Source of the DNA: an uncultured Bacilli bacterium
GTDB lineage: Bacteria > Bacillota_I > Bacilli_A > RF39 > UBA660
DNA length: 43,678 nt
Assembly: GCA_934120265.1 (NCBI GenBank)
Contig: CAKOTU010000009.1
Span: 1 to 43,678 of the forward strand
Direction: 5' to 3'
This document shows positions 23,789 to 30,985 of the stretch, one piece after another; position 1 is the stretch's first letter; every line of letters begins with the position of its first letter. A model generated the notes under the pieces. The model saw only the letters and a program-made list of their open reading frames with translations, made no database searches and was not told where the DNA came from. Both the position numbers and the translations under genes were made by a program.

Positions 23789-24523
23789 CTATAAATCTAA
23801 CTTCTTAATACTTATCTTTTGATTTAATATCTCACTTACTTTATCTTCTAATTCTTTGTTATAATTAGTAAAATATACATCTAATGATTTATTACCACTT
23901 TTTAAATAAACAGAATTAGCAAGAATAACTCCCATGTCGTAGCAATTAACATCTCCTAAATAGTTTTTTATGTCTTCTACAAGCAAAGGATAATGAGTAC
24001 ATCCTAAAATAATATTTTTAATTCTTTCTTTTTTTATCTCTTTTAAATATTGTTCAATATATAAATTTTTAAATTTCGAATCTAAATTTCCTTCAATTAA
24101 AGGTACAAATTTATCACAACTAATTTCTAATACTTTTTTACAATTTAAATTATTTTTAAATATGTGGGAATTAATTGTATTTGGTGTTGCTAAAACAGCA
24201 ATTTCATCTAAATTTAAACTATTTATTTTAGTAACTGTTGTATTAACAATACTTACAATAGGAACTTCATATTTTTCTTTTAGTTCCTCATATATCGTTG
24301 AACTTACTGTACCACACGCAACAAAAATAATATTAACTCCTTCTTTTATTAAATAATCTATCATATTACTAGCAAGTATTAAAAGTTGTTCTTTTGTTTT
24401 AGTTCCATAAGGCAAGTTCTTATTATCACCTATATAAATATATTCTTCATTTGGGTACATTTTTAATAATTCTTTTAAAACATTTATTCCACCAAGACCC
24501 GAATCAAAAACACCAATTTTCAT
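23789..24523 (-). CDS. murI: glutamate racemase MurI
   Basis: 244 residues. Catalytic features of the Asp/Glu racemase family are present: GVFDSGLGGINVL with Asp7/Ser8, the first Cys in VACGT (near residue 70) and the second in ILGCTHYPLL (near residue 180). It supplies D-glutamate for peptidoglycan. GGAGG upstream of the ATG. First gene of a two-gene operon with mutM. Slightly shorter than the ~265 of most homologues but with all motifs. Confidence 0.96.
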   Translation of the reverse strand: MKIGVFDSGLGGINVLKELLKMYPNEEYIYIGDNKNLPYGTKTKEQLLILASNMIDYLIKEGVNIIFVACGTVSSTIYEELKEKYEVPIVSIVNTTVTKINSLNLDEIAVLATPNTINSHIFKNNLNCKKVLEISCDKFVPLIEGNLDSKFKNLYIEQYLKEIKKERIKNIILGCTHYPLLVEDIKNYLGDVNCYDMGVILANSVYLKSGNKSLDVYFTNYNKELEDKVSEILNQKISIKKLDL

Positions 24524-24541
24524 ATTATGCCTCCTATATGT

Positions 24542-24550
24542 ATTATATCA
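24542..24550 (-). promoter_or_regulatory. extended -10 promoter of murI-mutM
   Basis: TGATATAAT on the minus strand, 18 bp ahead of the murI ATG and directly behind the serS terminator. Confidence 0.6.
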
Positions 24551-24559
24551 TAACATACG

Positions 24560-24583
24560 AAAAAAGCGATTAAAATCGCTTTT
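24560..24583 (-). terminator. terminator of serS
   Basis: AAAGCGATTTTAATCGCTTTTTT on the minus strand; perfect 8-bp stem plus T-run. Confidence 0.88.
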
Positions 24584-25871
24584 ATTTTACAGGAATTAAT
24601 TTTTCTTTACCACCCATATATGGTCTTAAGCTTTCAGGAACATTAACACTTCCATCTTCATTTAAATTATTTTCTAAGAAAGCAATTAACATTCTAGGTG
24701 GTGCGATTACTGTATTGTTTAAAGTATGAGCAAAGGCTTTATCTCCATTTTCTTTTTTATAACGAATTCCAAGTCTTCTAGCTTGAGCATCTGTTAAATT
24801 TGAACAAGAGCATACCTCAAAGTATTTTTGTTGACGAGGTGACCACGCTTCTATATCACAAGAACGATATTTTAAATCAGCTAAATCTCCGCTACAGCAA
24901 ACTAATTTACGAACTGGAATATCTAAGCTTCTAAATAGTTCAACTGAGTAGTTCCACATCTTGTTATACCATGTTTCACTGTCTTCTGGTTTACATACAA
25001 CAACCATTTCTTGTTTTTCAAATTGATGAATACGATATACTCCTCTTTCTTCAATTCCATGTGCGCCCACTTCTTTTCTAAAACAAGGTGAATAAGATGT
25101 CATTGTTATAGGTAAATCACTTTCTTTTAATATTTGATCTTTAAATTTAGCAATCATAGAATGTTCAGAAGTACCTATTAAATATAAATCTTCACCTTCT
25201 ATTTTATACATCATATTTTCTTTTTCCTCAAATGACATTACGCCATTTACCGCATCCCCATGGATCATATATGGAGGAATACAATAAGTAAATCCTTTAT
25301 CAATCATAAAATCACGAGCATAAGCAAGAACGGCAGAATGAAGACGAGCTATATCTCCCATTAGATAATAAAAACCATTACCACTTACTCTCCCAGCCGC
25401 TTCTTTATCTAAACCGTTAAATCTAGCCATAATATCTGAATGATATGGAATTTCAAAATCTGGAACAATAGGTTCTCCGAAACGAGCCTCTTCAACATTC
25501 TTACTGTCATCCTCACCAATTGGAACATCATCAGCAATAATGTTTGGAATCATCATCATCTTTTCTTTAATTAAAGAACTTATTCTTTCTTCTTCTGCTT
25601 CCAATGATTTTATTTCTTCTCCATAGTTAGCAATTTCTGCCTTTAATTTTTCTGCCTCTTCTTTTTTACCTTCACGCATAAGTGATCCAATTTCTGCACT
25701 ACAGCTATTCTTTAAAGCTCTTAGATTATCTCCTTTTTGTTTAGCATCTCTAAACTTTTTATCTAAATCTTCTACTTCATCTACTAAAACTAATTTTTTA
25801 TCTTGAAATTTCTTTCTAATATTTTCTTTTACTAACTCTTTATTTTCTCTTATTAAATTAATATCTATCAT
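24582..25871 (-). CDS. serS: seryl-tRNA synthetase
   Basis: 429 residues. The N-terminal tRNA-binding arm is a long antiparallel coiled coil (about 30-105). The class II catalytic domain follows, with motif 2 in CFRKEVGAHGIEERGVYRIHQFEKQE, the TSEHSM serine-binding segment and motif 3 in PPRMLIAFLENN. Charges tRNA-Ser (and tRNA-Sec where present). Its ATG overlaps the stop of the HD-domain gene (ATGA), and both are under the serine T-box at 26815-27012. Confidence 0.97.
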   Translation of the reverse strand: MIDINLIRENKELVKENIRKKFQDKKLVLVDEVEDLDKKFRDAKQKGDNLRALKNSCSAEIGSLMREGKKEEAEKLKAEIANYGEEIKSLEAEEERISSLIKEKMMMIPNIIADDVPIGEDDSKNVEEARFGEPIVPDFEIPYHSDIMARFNGLDKEAAGRVSGNGFYYLMGDIARLHSAVLAYARDFMIDKGFTYCIPPYMIHGDAVNGVMSFEEKENMMYKIEGEDLYLIGTSEHSMIAKFKDQILKESDLPITMTSYSPCFRKEVGAHGIEERGVYRIHQFEKQEMVVVCKPEDSETWYNKMWNYSVELFRSLDIPVRKLVCCSGDLADLKYRSCDIEAWSPRQQKYFEVCSCSNLTDAQARRLGIRYKKENGDKAFAHTLNNTVIAPPRMLIAFLENNLNEDGSVNVPESLRPYMGGKEKLIPVK

Positions 25872-26809
25872 AATATATCTCCCTCTTTCTTAGCTTTTTT
25901 TAATTTAACTAATTGTAGCCCGTATTTTTTGTTAAACCACTCTTGTTTTTCTTCTGGTAATTCTTTTATTCTATCAGGATTAAAGTTGTCAGTCATATCT
26001 GCATATTTTAATCTTATTGCATGAATATTTCTACTATCAATAATTTTATTTATTTCTTCGTCATATAATTTTAATTTTTCTTCCTCAGTTAGTCCTGACT
26101 TATCAATTTTTTCTTTTGTTACCAATTTTACAATTTCTACAACATCTAATGGAAAACCAACATCTAATAAATCTCTATATGTAATATCTGTATCTTCTAC
26201 TATATCATGAAATAATCCAGCCGTTTGTTCAACCTCACCGTGTAATTTTTGTGATACTCTAAATAAATGTTCAAAATACGGTTTACCGCCTTTATCCTTT
26301 TTATCTTGAAAAACAATATAACAAATTATAAAAGCCTTACTATATATGTTTTCACATTTCTTTATTTCTTCTAATTGTTTTTTAGTAAAATATTTTAATA
26401 GGTTATTTTCTTTTCTCTCGATATTTAGTAAATTAGCTTCCAAGTTTATAGGCTTAAAACCATTAATTTCTTTAGATGAGTTAACATTTTGAATAGCTTC
26501 ATATAAGTATACTTCATGCCCCAATCTGTATGAATCATACATTTCTAGAAAAGATAATCCTGTTATATTATTTAATATTGACGATCGATTATCATCTCGA
26601 GTAGGATTAAGAACCAATATACAATCACTATTCGTTATATACTTTTTTAAAACAATTTGATAATTGTGAATAAAATTCTCTCGATCTGTTATAACTGCTT
26701 TAGTAACTTTTGGCATCATCACTTCGTACCCTAATAATTCCAAAGTTTTTTTAATTTTAAGTTCAAATTGTCGTGAACCATTATTACTAGCGATAAATAT
26801 TTTTTTCAT
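25868..26809 (-). CDS. two-domain protein: deoxyribosyltransferase-like plus RelA/SpoT-like HD hydrolase
   Basis: 313 residues. The N-terminal ~130 residues (KKIFIASNNGSRQFE ... DCILVLNPTRDD ... LGHEVYLYEA) resemble the Rossmann-like nucleoside 2-deoxyribosyltransferase fold. The C-terminal ~170 residues are an HD metal-dependent phosphohydrolase: HLFRVSQKLHG, then GLFHDIVEDTDITYRDLLD, then IRLKYADMTDN, the arrangement of SpoT/MESH1-type (p)ppGpp hydrolases. I see no synthetase domain. The ATG at 26809 has GGAGG upstream; the longer reading runs into the T-box terminator. Overlaps serS by 4 bp. A link between serine starvation and alarmone or nucleotide hydrolysis is inferred. Confidence 0.7.
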   Translation of the reverse strand: MKKIFIASNNGSRQFELKIKKTLELLGYEVMMPKVTKAVITDRENFIHNYQIVLKKYITNSDCILVLNPTRDDNRSSILNNITGLSFLEMYDSYRLGHEVYLYEAIQNVNSSKEINGFKPINLEANLLNIERKENNLLKYFTKKQLEEIKKCENIYSKAFIICYIVFQDKKDKGGKPYFEHLFRVSQKLHGEVEQTAGLFHDIVEDTDITYRDLLDVGFPLDVVEIVKLVTKEKIDKSGLTEEEKLKLYDEEINKIIDSRNIHAIRLKYADMTDNFNPDRIKELPEEKQEWFNKKYGLQLVKLKKAKKEGDIL

Positions 26810-26814
26810 AAACC

Positions 26815-27012
26815 CTCCAAAAAAAGGACAGCACCACAAGGAGTGCGAAAAGCACGGTACCATCCTTCTATTCTTAATTTGTATAACGGCAAAGCCGGAA
26901 ATGTTTACATTTCTCTCCAGAGTAGATTCATAAGATACAAGTATTAATTTTCACCAACCATTAACTCTCTTAAAAATAATATCTTATTACTATTCTCTTT
27001 CTTCAATTTATA
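26815..27012 (-). promoter_or_regulatory. serine T-box riboswitch leader
   Basis: T-box RNA ahead of the HD gene-serS operon. Stem I contains an AGUA loop-E side, an AGAGAG apical region and GGUGAAA; the specifier loop reads GAA-UCU-A, with serine codon UCU at 26926-26924. The T-box sequence AAGGAUGGUACCGUGC is at 26852-26867 with the UGGU that pairs to an uncharged tRNA end. It is followed by a terminator that can pair AGGAUGGUACC with GGUGCUGUCCU before a T7 run. Confidence 0.92.
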
Positions 27013-27017
27013 AATTT

Positions 27018-27046
27018 ATTTTAGCATTATTATTATTGTTAGTCAA
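27018..27046 (-). promoter_or_regulatory. promoter of the serine T-box operon
   Basis: TTGACT (27041-27046), 17-bp spacer, TAAAAT (27018-27023) on the minus strand; transcription would start just ahead of stem I. Confidence 0.75.
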
Positions 27047-27071
27047 ATATTTTATGAGATTTATTTATACT

Positions 27072-27596
27072 TTATTCACAAGTATATGGAGATCCTGCAT
27101 AATTTTCTTTAATCAAATCAAGTGTAGCACCTGAAAAAGACTCTTTACCTTTTTCAGAATCCAAATTAACTTCTGAAGTAACTGTAATAGTTTTATCATT
27201 TAAACTAACAACACAACTTTTATATGTATCTTTATCTTGTGTTTTACAATCTTCTTCAAAATATTTCTTTTGCGCTTCCATATCATAATCTACAAGATAA
27301 TTGTAAGTCATTATGTCATAATAAGCTATTAGCTTATCACCAGACTCATTAAAATCATATGATCTAGAAATTTCAAGCTCAACAGCCTCTTTACCACTAT
27401 CCGCATCATTTTTGGAATATTCTTTTGTCTTATAATAAATTTGTTGTGTAGTATATTTTTCTTTCCTACTACATTCATATTTGTTAGTATAAGATAATTC
27501 CTTAGTACCACTATTATCTGAACCTTGTTTACTTTCACATCCTACTACCAAAAACAAACTTCCAATCATTATAGATATCATTAATACTTTTCTCAT
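27072..27596 (-). CDS. lipoprotein, unknown function
   Basis: 174 residues with a lipoprotein signal peptide (VLMISIMIGSLFLVVGC; lipobox LVVGC, Cys19). The mature domain has three further Cys (EDCKTQ, YKSCVV, PYTCE) plus YECSRK, which could form two disulfides, and alternating charged strands (TNKYECSRKEKYTT, KTITVTSEVNLDSE), like DUF1307-type small lipoproteins; that match is tentative. GGGAGTTAT precedes the ATG. Monocistronic, between the tRNA gene and the T-box operon. Confidence 0.68.
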   Translation of the reverse strand: MRKVLMISIMIGSLFLVVGCESKQGSDNSGTKELSYTNKYECSRKEKYTTQQIYYKTKEYSKNDADSGKEAVELEISRSYDFNESGDKLIAYYDIMTYNYLVDYDMEAQKKYFEEDCKTQDKDTYKSCVVSLNDKTITVTSEVNLDSEKGKESFSGATLDLIKENYAGSPYTCE

Positions 27597-27662
27597 ATAA
27601 CTCCCCTTCTATTATAAATATATCATAATAATGATAAATATTTATAATAAATTTTAAGCAAC

Positions 27663-27688
27663 AAAAAACCCTTATAAAATAAGGGATT
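27663..27688 (-). terminator. terminator of tRNA-Cys
   Basis: CCCTTATTTTATAAGGG followed by T6 on the minus strand, 10 bp after the CCA end. Confidence 0.88.
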
Positions 27689-27697
27689 ATTACAATT

Positions 27698-27771
27698 TGG
27701 AGGGCCTAGTCGGATTTGAACCAACGATCAGGGAGTTGCAGTCCCACGCCTTACCACTTGGCTATAGACCC
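27698..27771 (-). tRNA. tRNA-Cys (GCA)
   Basis: A 74-nt tRNA with encoded CCA. The acceptor stem pairs GGGTCTA with TAGGCCC (one G-U pair), the discriminator base is U73 as in tRNA-Cys, the anticodon loop CTGCAAC gives anticodon GCA, and the T-arm is GTTGG-TTCAAAT-CCGAC. The outermost anticodon-stem pair is a T-T mismatch. Single gene with its own terminator. Confidence 0.95.
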
Positions 27772-27857
27772 ATTTGCAAGTACAAATTGATTATAGCAAA
27801 TATTTATTTGAAATTCAATACTTTTTAATATTATATTCAAAAAAATACTGGAGATTA

Positions 27858-27886
27858 CAAAAAAGAGAAAATTTTACTTTTCTCTA
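27858..27886 (-). terminator. terminator of the ltaS-like gene
   Basis: GAGAAAA/TTTTCTC hairpin and T6 on the minus strand, overlapping the stop codon. Confidence 0.8.
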
Positions 27887-29920
27887 TTTGTATTTCTTTA
27901 ATAAATCTTCAGTTTCTTTTGTTTTTCTAATTAAGTCGTAAGTAATAATTGAATTAGAGACTGCGACTACATCTTCTGCATGCTTTGTATTCTTTTCAAT
28001 GTAATCTATCGTAACAGGGAGAGTTGGATCAATCAAGAATGCTTCTCCTGTTTGATTATTATAATAAATTTTATTAGTTAACCAGTTTCCATCTGGGAAT
28101 ACGACTATGTTCTCATCAACACTAAACATATCATGACCTAAAGCATATTCACTTTCAAAACCAAGCATATTACCTAAAGTCGGAAGAACATCATACATAC
28201 CCATAACTTCGTCTACTTCAACATTAAACTCTTGATCTTTAGTCCAAATAATAAATGGAACTTTACGATTTAACTCGTATTCATAAGCATCAACCTTATG
28301 ATAATCAGGATCATTAACATCAAGCATAGTTTCTGTTTCAGGATCGTAGTTATACATATATTCATATTCACTTGTCTTTAGTTTAGCATCATGATCGCCA
28401 TATATAACAATAACAGTATTATCTAGTAATCCTTCTTTGTCTAATCCCTCAATAAACTGTCCGATAGCTTCATCAGCATAATGAACTGATTTTAAATAAT
28501 TACCCATAGTTGTTCCTTCTAAATAATGTTTTGTTGTCGTAGTAACTTCTTTAGTTTTAGGATCAACAGTTTCTTTTTCTATATCAACACTATAATCACT
28601 AAATGGAGTTATATATGAAAATGGTGTGTGATTTGTTAACATAATAAGAGTTCCATAGAAATTATTATGTTCCTTACTTATGTCTTTAATTTTAGAAATA
28701 GACTGTTTAAAGAATGATTTATCGGAAAGACCTAAACCAATTGTTTCATCAATATTATAGTCTTTTGTATAATTATAAAAATAATCATAACCAAAACTTT
28801 CATGTAATAAATTACGATTCCAGAAAGTACCATTATTACCATGCATACTAAAAGTATAATAACCTTGTGTTTTTAAAAGTTTAGGAATTGTTACATATTC
28901 GCGGTCATAGTAATTTATTGCGACTGTTCCTGAAGAAGCAGGAGTCAAACTAGTATTAAAAGTAAATTCACTATCACTACTAGTTCCTACACTTTCTTGT
29001 GAATAAAAGTTAGGAAAATATATTCCTTCCTTAGCTAATTTATTCATGTTTGGAGTTAACTCTTTTCCATTGAAACTTAAATTCATAGTAAACTGTTGAA
29101 AACTTTCCGCATGAATTACAATGACATTCTTTCCTTTAAAAATATCTGTATATTGATTAGTTTTCTTCTCTTCTTTGTTTTCTTCATAATAATCTCTAAA
29201 TATCTTTGAATTACTATCATAGCCAAACATACTGTTTATTTTTGGAGTTAAATTACTTATCAAGTCACTTATTTGATAAGTATAAATTCCATAACGCATT
29301 ACAATATATTCTCTATTCCATTGTTTAAGTAATCTTCCAATATCAGTTGAAGATAAAGTTATAATAAATAGTAGTAAAAAACTTACTCCTGTTATTATTG
29401 TATTCTTAAATAATTTTTTATTTGATTTTTCTTTAGTTTTACGAACTTTTTTAGCATCAACAGTTACATAAACAAATATTAGCGCAAAAATTTGCCATAT
29501 GTAAGAAAAATCCTTTAATTCCATGATATTTTCAACTACAGCATCCCCAACATCAACTATTTGTAATGAGGTTGCTAAAAGAGAAAAAGAGCCAAATGAT
29601 AAATAATTCGTATAATACATTGAATTAATAACACATATAGCTACAAATATTATAGATACTGTTAAAAGATATTTAAATCTATTCTTAGGTTTAAATAAGT
29701 AGTTAAATGATCCTAATATTATTACCATTATTAAGTCACCAATGATAGGTCTAATTGAAAAATAATTTTTTACTGTTAAAAATCTTAATAGACAACCATT
29801 AATGACTGATGATAGAACAAAAATTAAAAATAAACTATTTTCCTTCAAATAACTTTTAAAATCAAAATTTTTAATTTTATCTATTATTTTATTTTTTATA
29901 TTTATAAGTTTTTCTTTCAA
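27884..29920 (-). CDS. ltaS: lipoteichoic acid synthase-like polyglycerolphosphate polymerase
   Basis: 678 residues. Five membrane segments (residues about 30-205) precede an extracellular sulfatase-fold domain. Metal and substrate residues of LtaS are visible: VIVIHAESFQQF (Glu ligand), FWNRN (Trp/Arg) and YGDHD (Asp/His). The nucleophile loop reads GTSSDSEF where LtaS has GKTSDSEF, so the aligned residue is Ser with a Thr one position earlier. Family role: transfers glycerol phosphate from phosphatidylglycerol to make lipoteichoic acid. The start is probably the TTG at 29920, because AGGTGG overlaps the in-frame GTG at 29929. Monocistronic. Confidence 0.87.
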   Translation of the reverse strand: MKEKLINIKNKIIDKIKNFDFKSYLKENSLFLIFVLSSVINGCLLRFLTVKNYFSIRPIIGDLIMVIILGSFNYLFKPKNRFKYLLTVSIIFVAICVINSMYYTNYLSFGSFSLLATSLQIVDVGDAVVENIMELKDFSYIWQIFALIFVYVTVDAKKVRKTKEKSNKKLFKNTIITGVSFLLLFIITLSSTDIGRLLKQWNREYIVMRYGIYTYQISDLISNLTPKINSMFGYDSNSKIFRDYYEENKEEKKTNQYTDIFKGKNVIVIHAESFQQFTMNLSFNGKELTPNMNKLAKEGIYFPNFYSQESVGTSSDSEFTFNTSLTPASSGTVAINYYDREYVTIPKLLKTQGYYTFSMHGNNGTFWNRNLLHESFGYDYFYNYTKDYNIDETIGLGLSDKSFFKQSISKIKDISKEHNNFYGTLIMLTNHTPFSYITPFSDYSVDIEKETVDPKTKEVTTTTKHYLEGTTMGNYLKSVHYADEAIGQFIEGLDKEGLLDNTVIVIYGDHDAKLKTSEYEYMYNYDPETETMLDVNDPDYHKVDAYEYELNRKVPFIIWTKDQEFNVEVDEVMGMYDVLPTLGNMLGFESEYALGHDMFSVDENIVVFPDGNWLTNKIYYNNQTGEAFLIDPTLPVTIDYIEKNTKHAEDVVAVSNSIITYDLIRKTKETEDLLKKYK

Positions 29921-29945
29921 AACAACCACCTCAATAGCTGTGATA

Positions 29946-29954
29946 AGTATATCA
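29946..29954 (-). promoter_or_regulatory. extended -10 promoter (TGATATACT) of the ltaS-like gene
   Basis: TGnTATACT on the minus strand about 25 bp ahead of the start. Confidence 0.5.
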
Positions 29955-29977
29955 CTTTTTATTTATTTTTTCAATTT

Positions 29978-30003
29978 CAAAAAAAACGAGACATTGTCTC
30001 GTC
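29978..30003 (-). terminator. terminator downstream of yihY
   Basis: ACGAGACA/TGTCTCGT, a 17-bp inverted repeat with one central base, followed by T8 on the minus strand. Confidence 0.88.
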
Positions 30004-30138
30004 AAAAAAGGAGAATTCGTTACCTTCCAAATAAAATACTTGTTAGTTCACAGTAAAACTAGATTAAGTACTTATTTAGTCTGTGTTAAATACATATAGG
30101 TAACAATATATGTACAAACTTATTATGTTCCCTTTTTT
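30004..30138 (-). ncRNA. nested long hairpin in the yihY 3' region (candidate structured RNA)
   Basis: Four nested pairs of arms fold this gap into one long rod: AAAAAAGG/CCTTTTTT outside, then GTTACC/GGTAAC, CACAG/CTGTG and ACTA-AT/AT-TAGT around AAGTACTT. The outer 3' arm ends in T6, then a second, classical terminator follows. No promoter of its own is visible, so it may be a processed 3' untranslated RNA or an elaborate terminator. Confidence 0.4.
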
Positions 30139-30961
30139 AGTTTTTATTATCTAAATAATTTTTATAAGAGTTAGCATTAATAGCCATTCCAAAAACAAGA
30201 ATATATGATAAGAAATAAATCCATAACATTAATACAATTATATTTGTAAGGTTCCCATAAAACATATTATAATTTCCAATATTAGATACATAATAAGAAT
30301 AAATTATGGTTATAAAAATCCAACCAAGTGTTGTAAATATTGTACCTTTTGTATTAAATTTGCTAGGAATATGGCTATCTGGCGCTATTGAATATATTAG
30401 TTTTACCATAAAAAAGATTATGAATAAAGCAAGTGGCCATTTTAACCAAAAATAAACTTTGTATGCAAGTGCACTTATGGGTTGAAAAACTTTTAAACTT
30501 AAAAGAAAAGCGACTATATGATTTCCAAATGCTAAAACAATTAATGTAAAAACAAATGATAGTAATAATAGTATAGTTAAAATTAAGGCTTTTATACGTC
30601 TTTTTAAATAATTAGAATGTGGTATTCCATATAATGTATTTGATGTAATAATAATAGAATGTGGTCCATTAGATGCTAGCACAAAACCAACTGCAGTTGA
30701 AAGACCAATACTAAGATTTAATCCTTCCCCATTTATATATGATATAAATATTTCGCTAACTCCTTTAGGTAATATTTCATTCATTGCATAAATAACATTT
30801 GTAAAAGGTACTTTAAATGTTGAACATATAAAACCAAGTAATACAACAGTAGGAATAATTGATAAAACTAAAAAGAAAGCTAGTTGCCCTGGTAAAACCT
30901 TCATCTCTGGTTTTATTACAATACTATATATTTGACTAATAACCTTTTTTATTTCTTTCAT
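30137..30961 (-). CDS. YihY/BrkB family membrane protein
   Basis: 274 residues with six membrane segments. The family pattern is present: LPGQLAFFLVLSIIPTVVLLG at the start, SNGPHSIIITSNTLYG in the middle and the last pair of segments with IVLMLWIYFLSYILVFGMAINA. Once annotated as RNase BN, the family is now regarded as membrane proteins of unknown transport or envelope role. GGTGATAAA precedes the ATG. It follows the U32 gene by 24 bp in the same reading frame and is probably co-transcribed. Confidence 0.88.
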   Translation of the reverse strand: MKEIKKVISQIYSIVIKPEMKVLPGQLAFFLVLSIIPTVVLLGFICSTFKVPFTNVIYAMNEILPKGVSEIFISYINGEGLNLSIGLSTAVGFVLASNGPHSIIITSNTLYGIPHSNYLKRRIKALILTILLLLSFVFTLIVLAFGNHIVAFLLSLKVFQPISALAYKVYFWLKWPLALFIIFFMVKLIYSIAPDSHIPSKFNTKGTIFTTLGWIFITIIYSYYVSNIGNYNMFYGNLTNIIVLMLWIYFLSYILVFGMAINANSYKNYLDNKN

Positions 30962-30985
30962 TTTATCACCACTACTACTAATATA

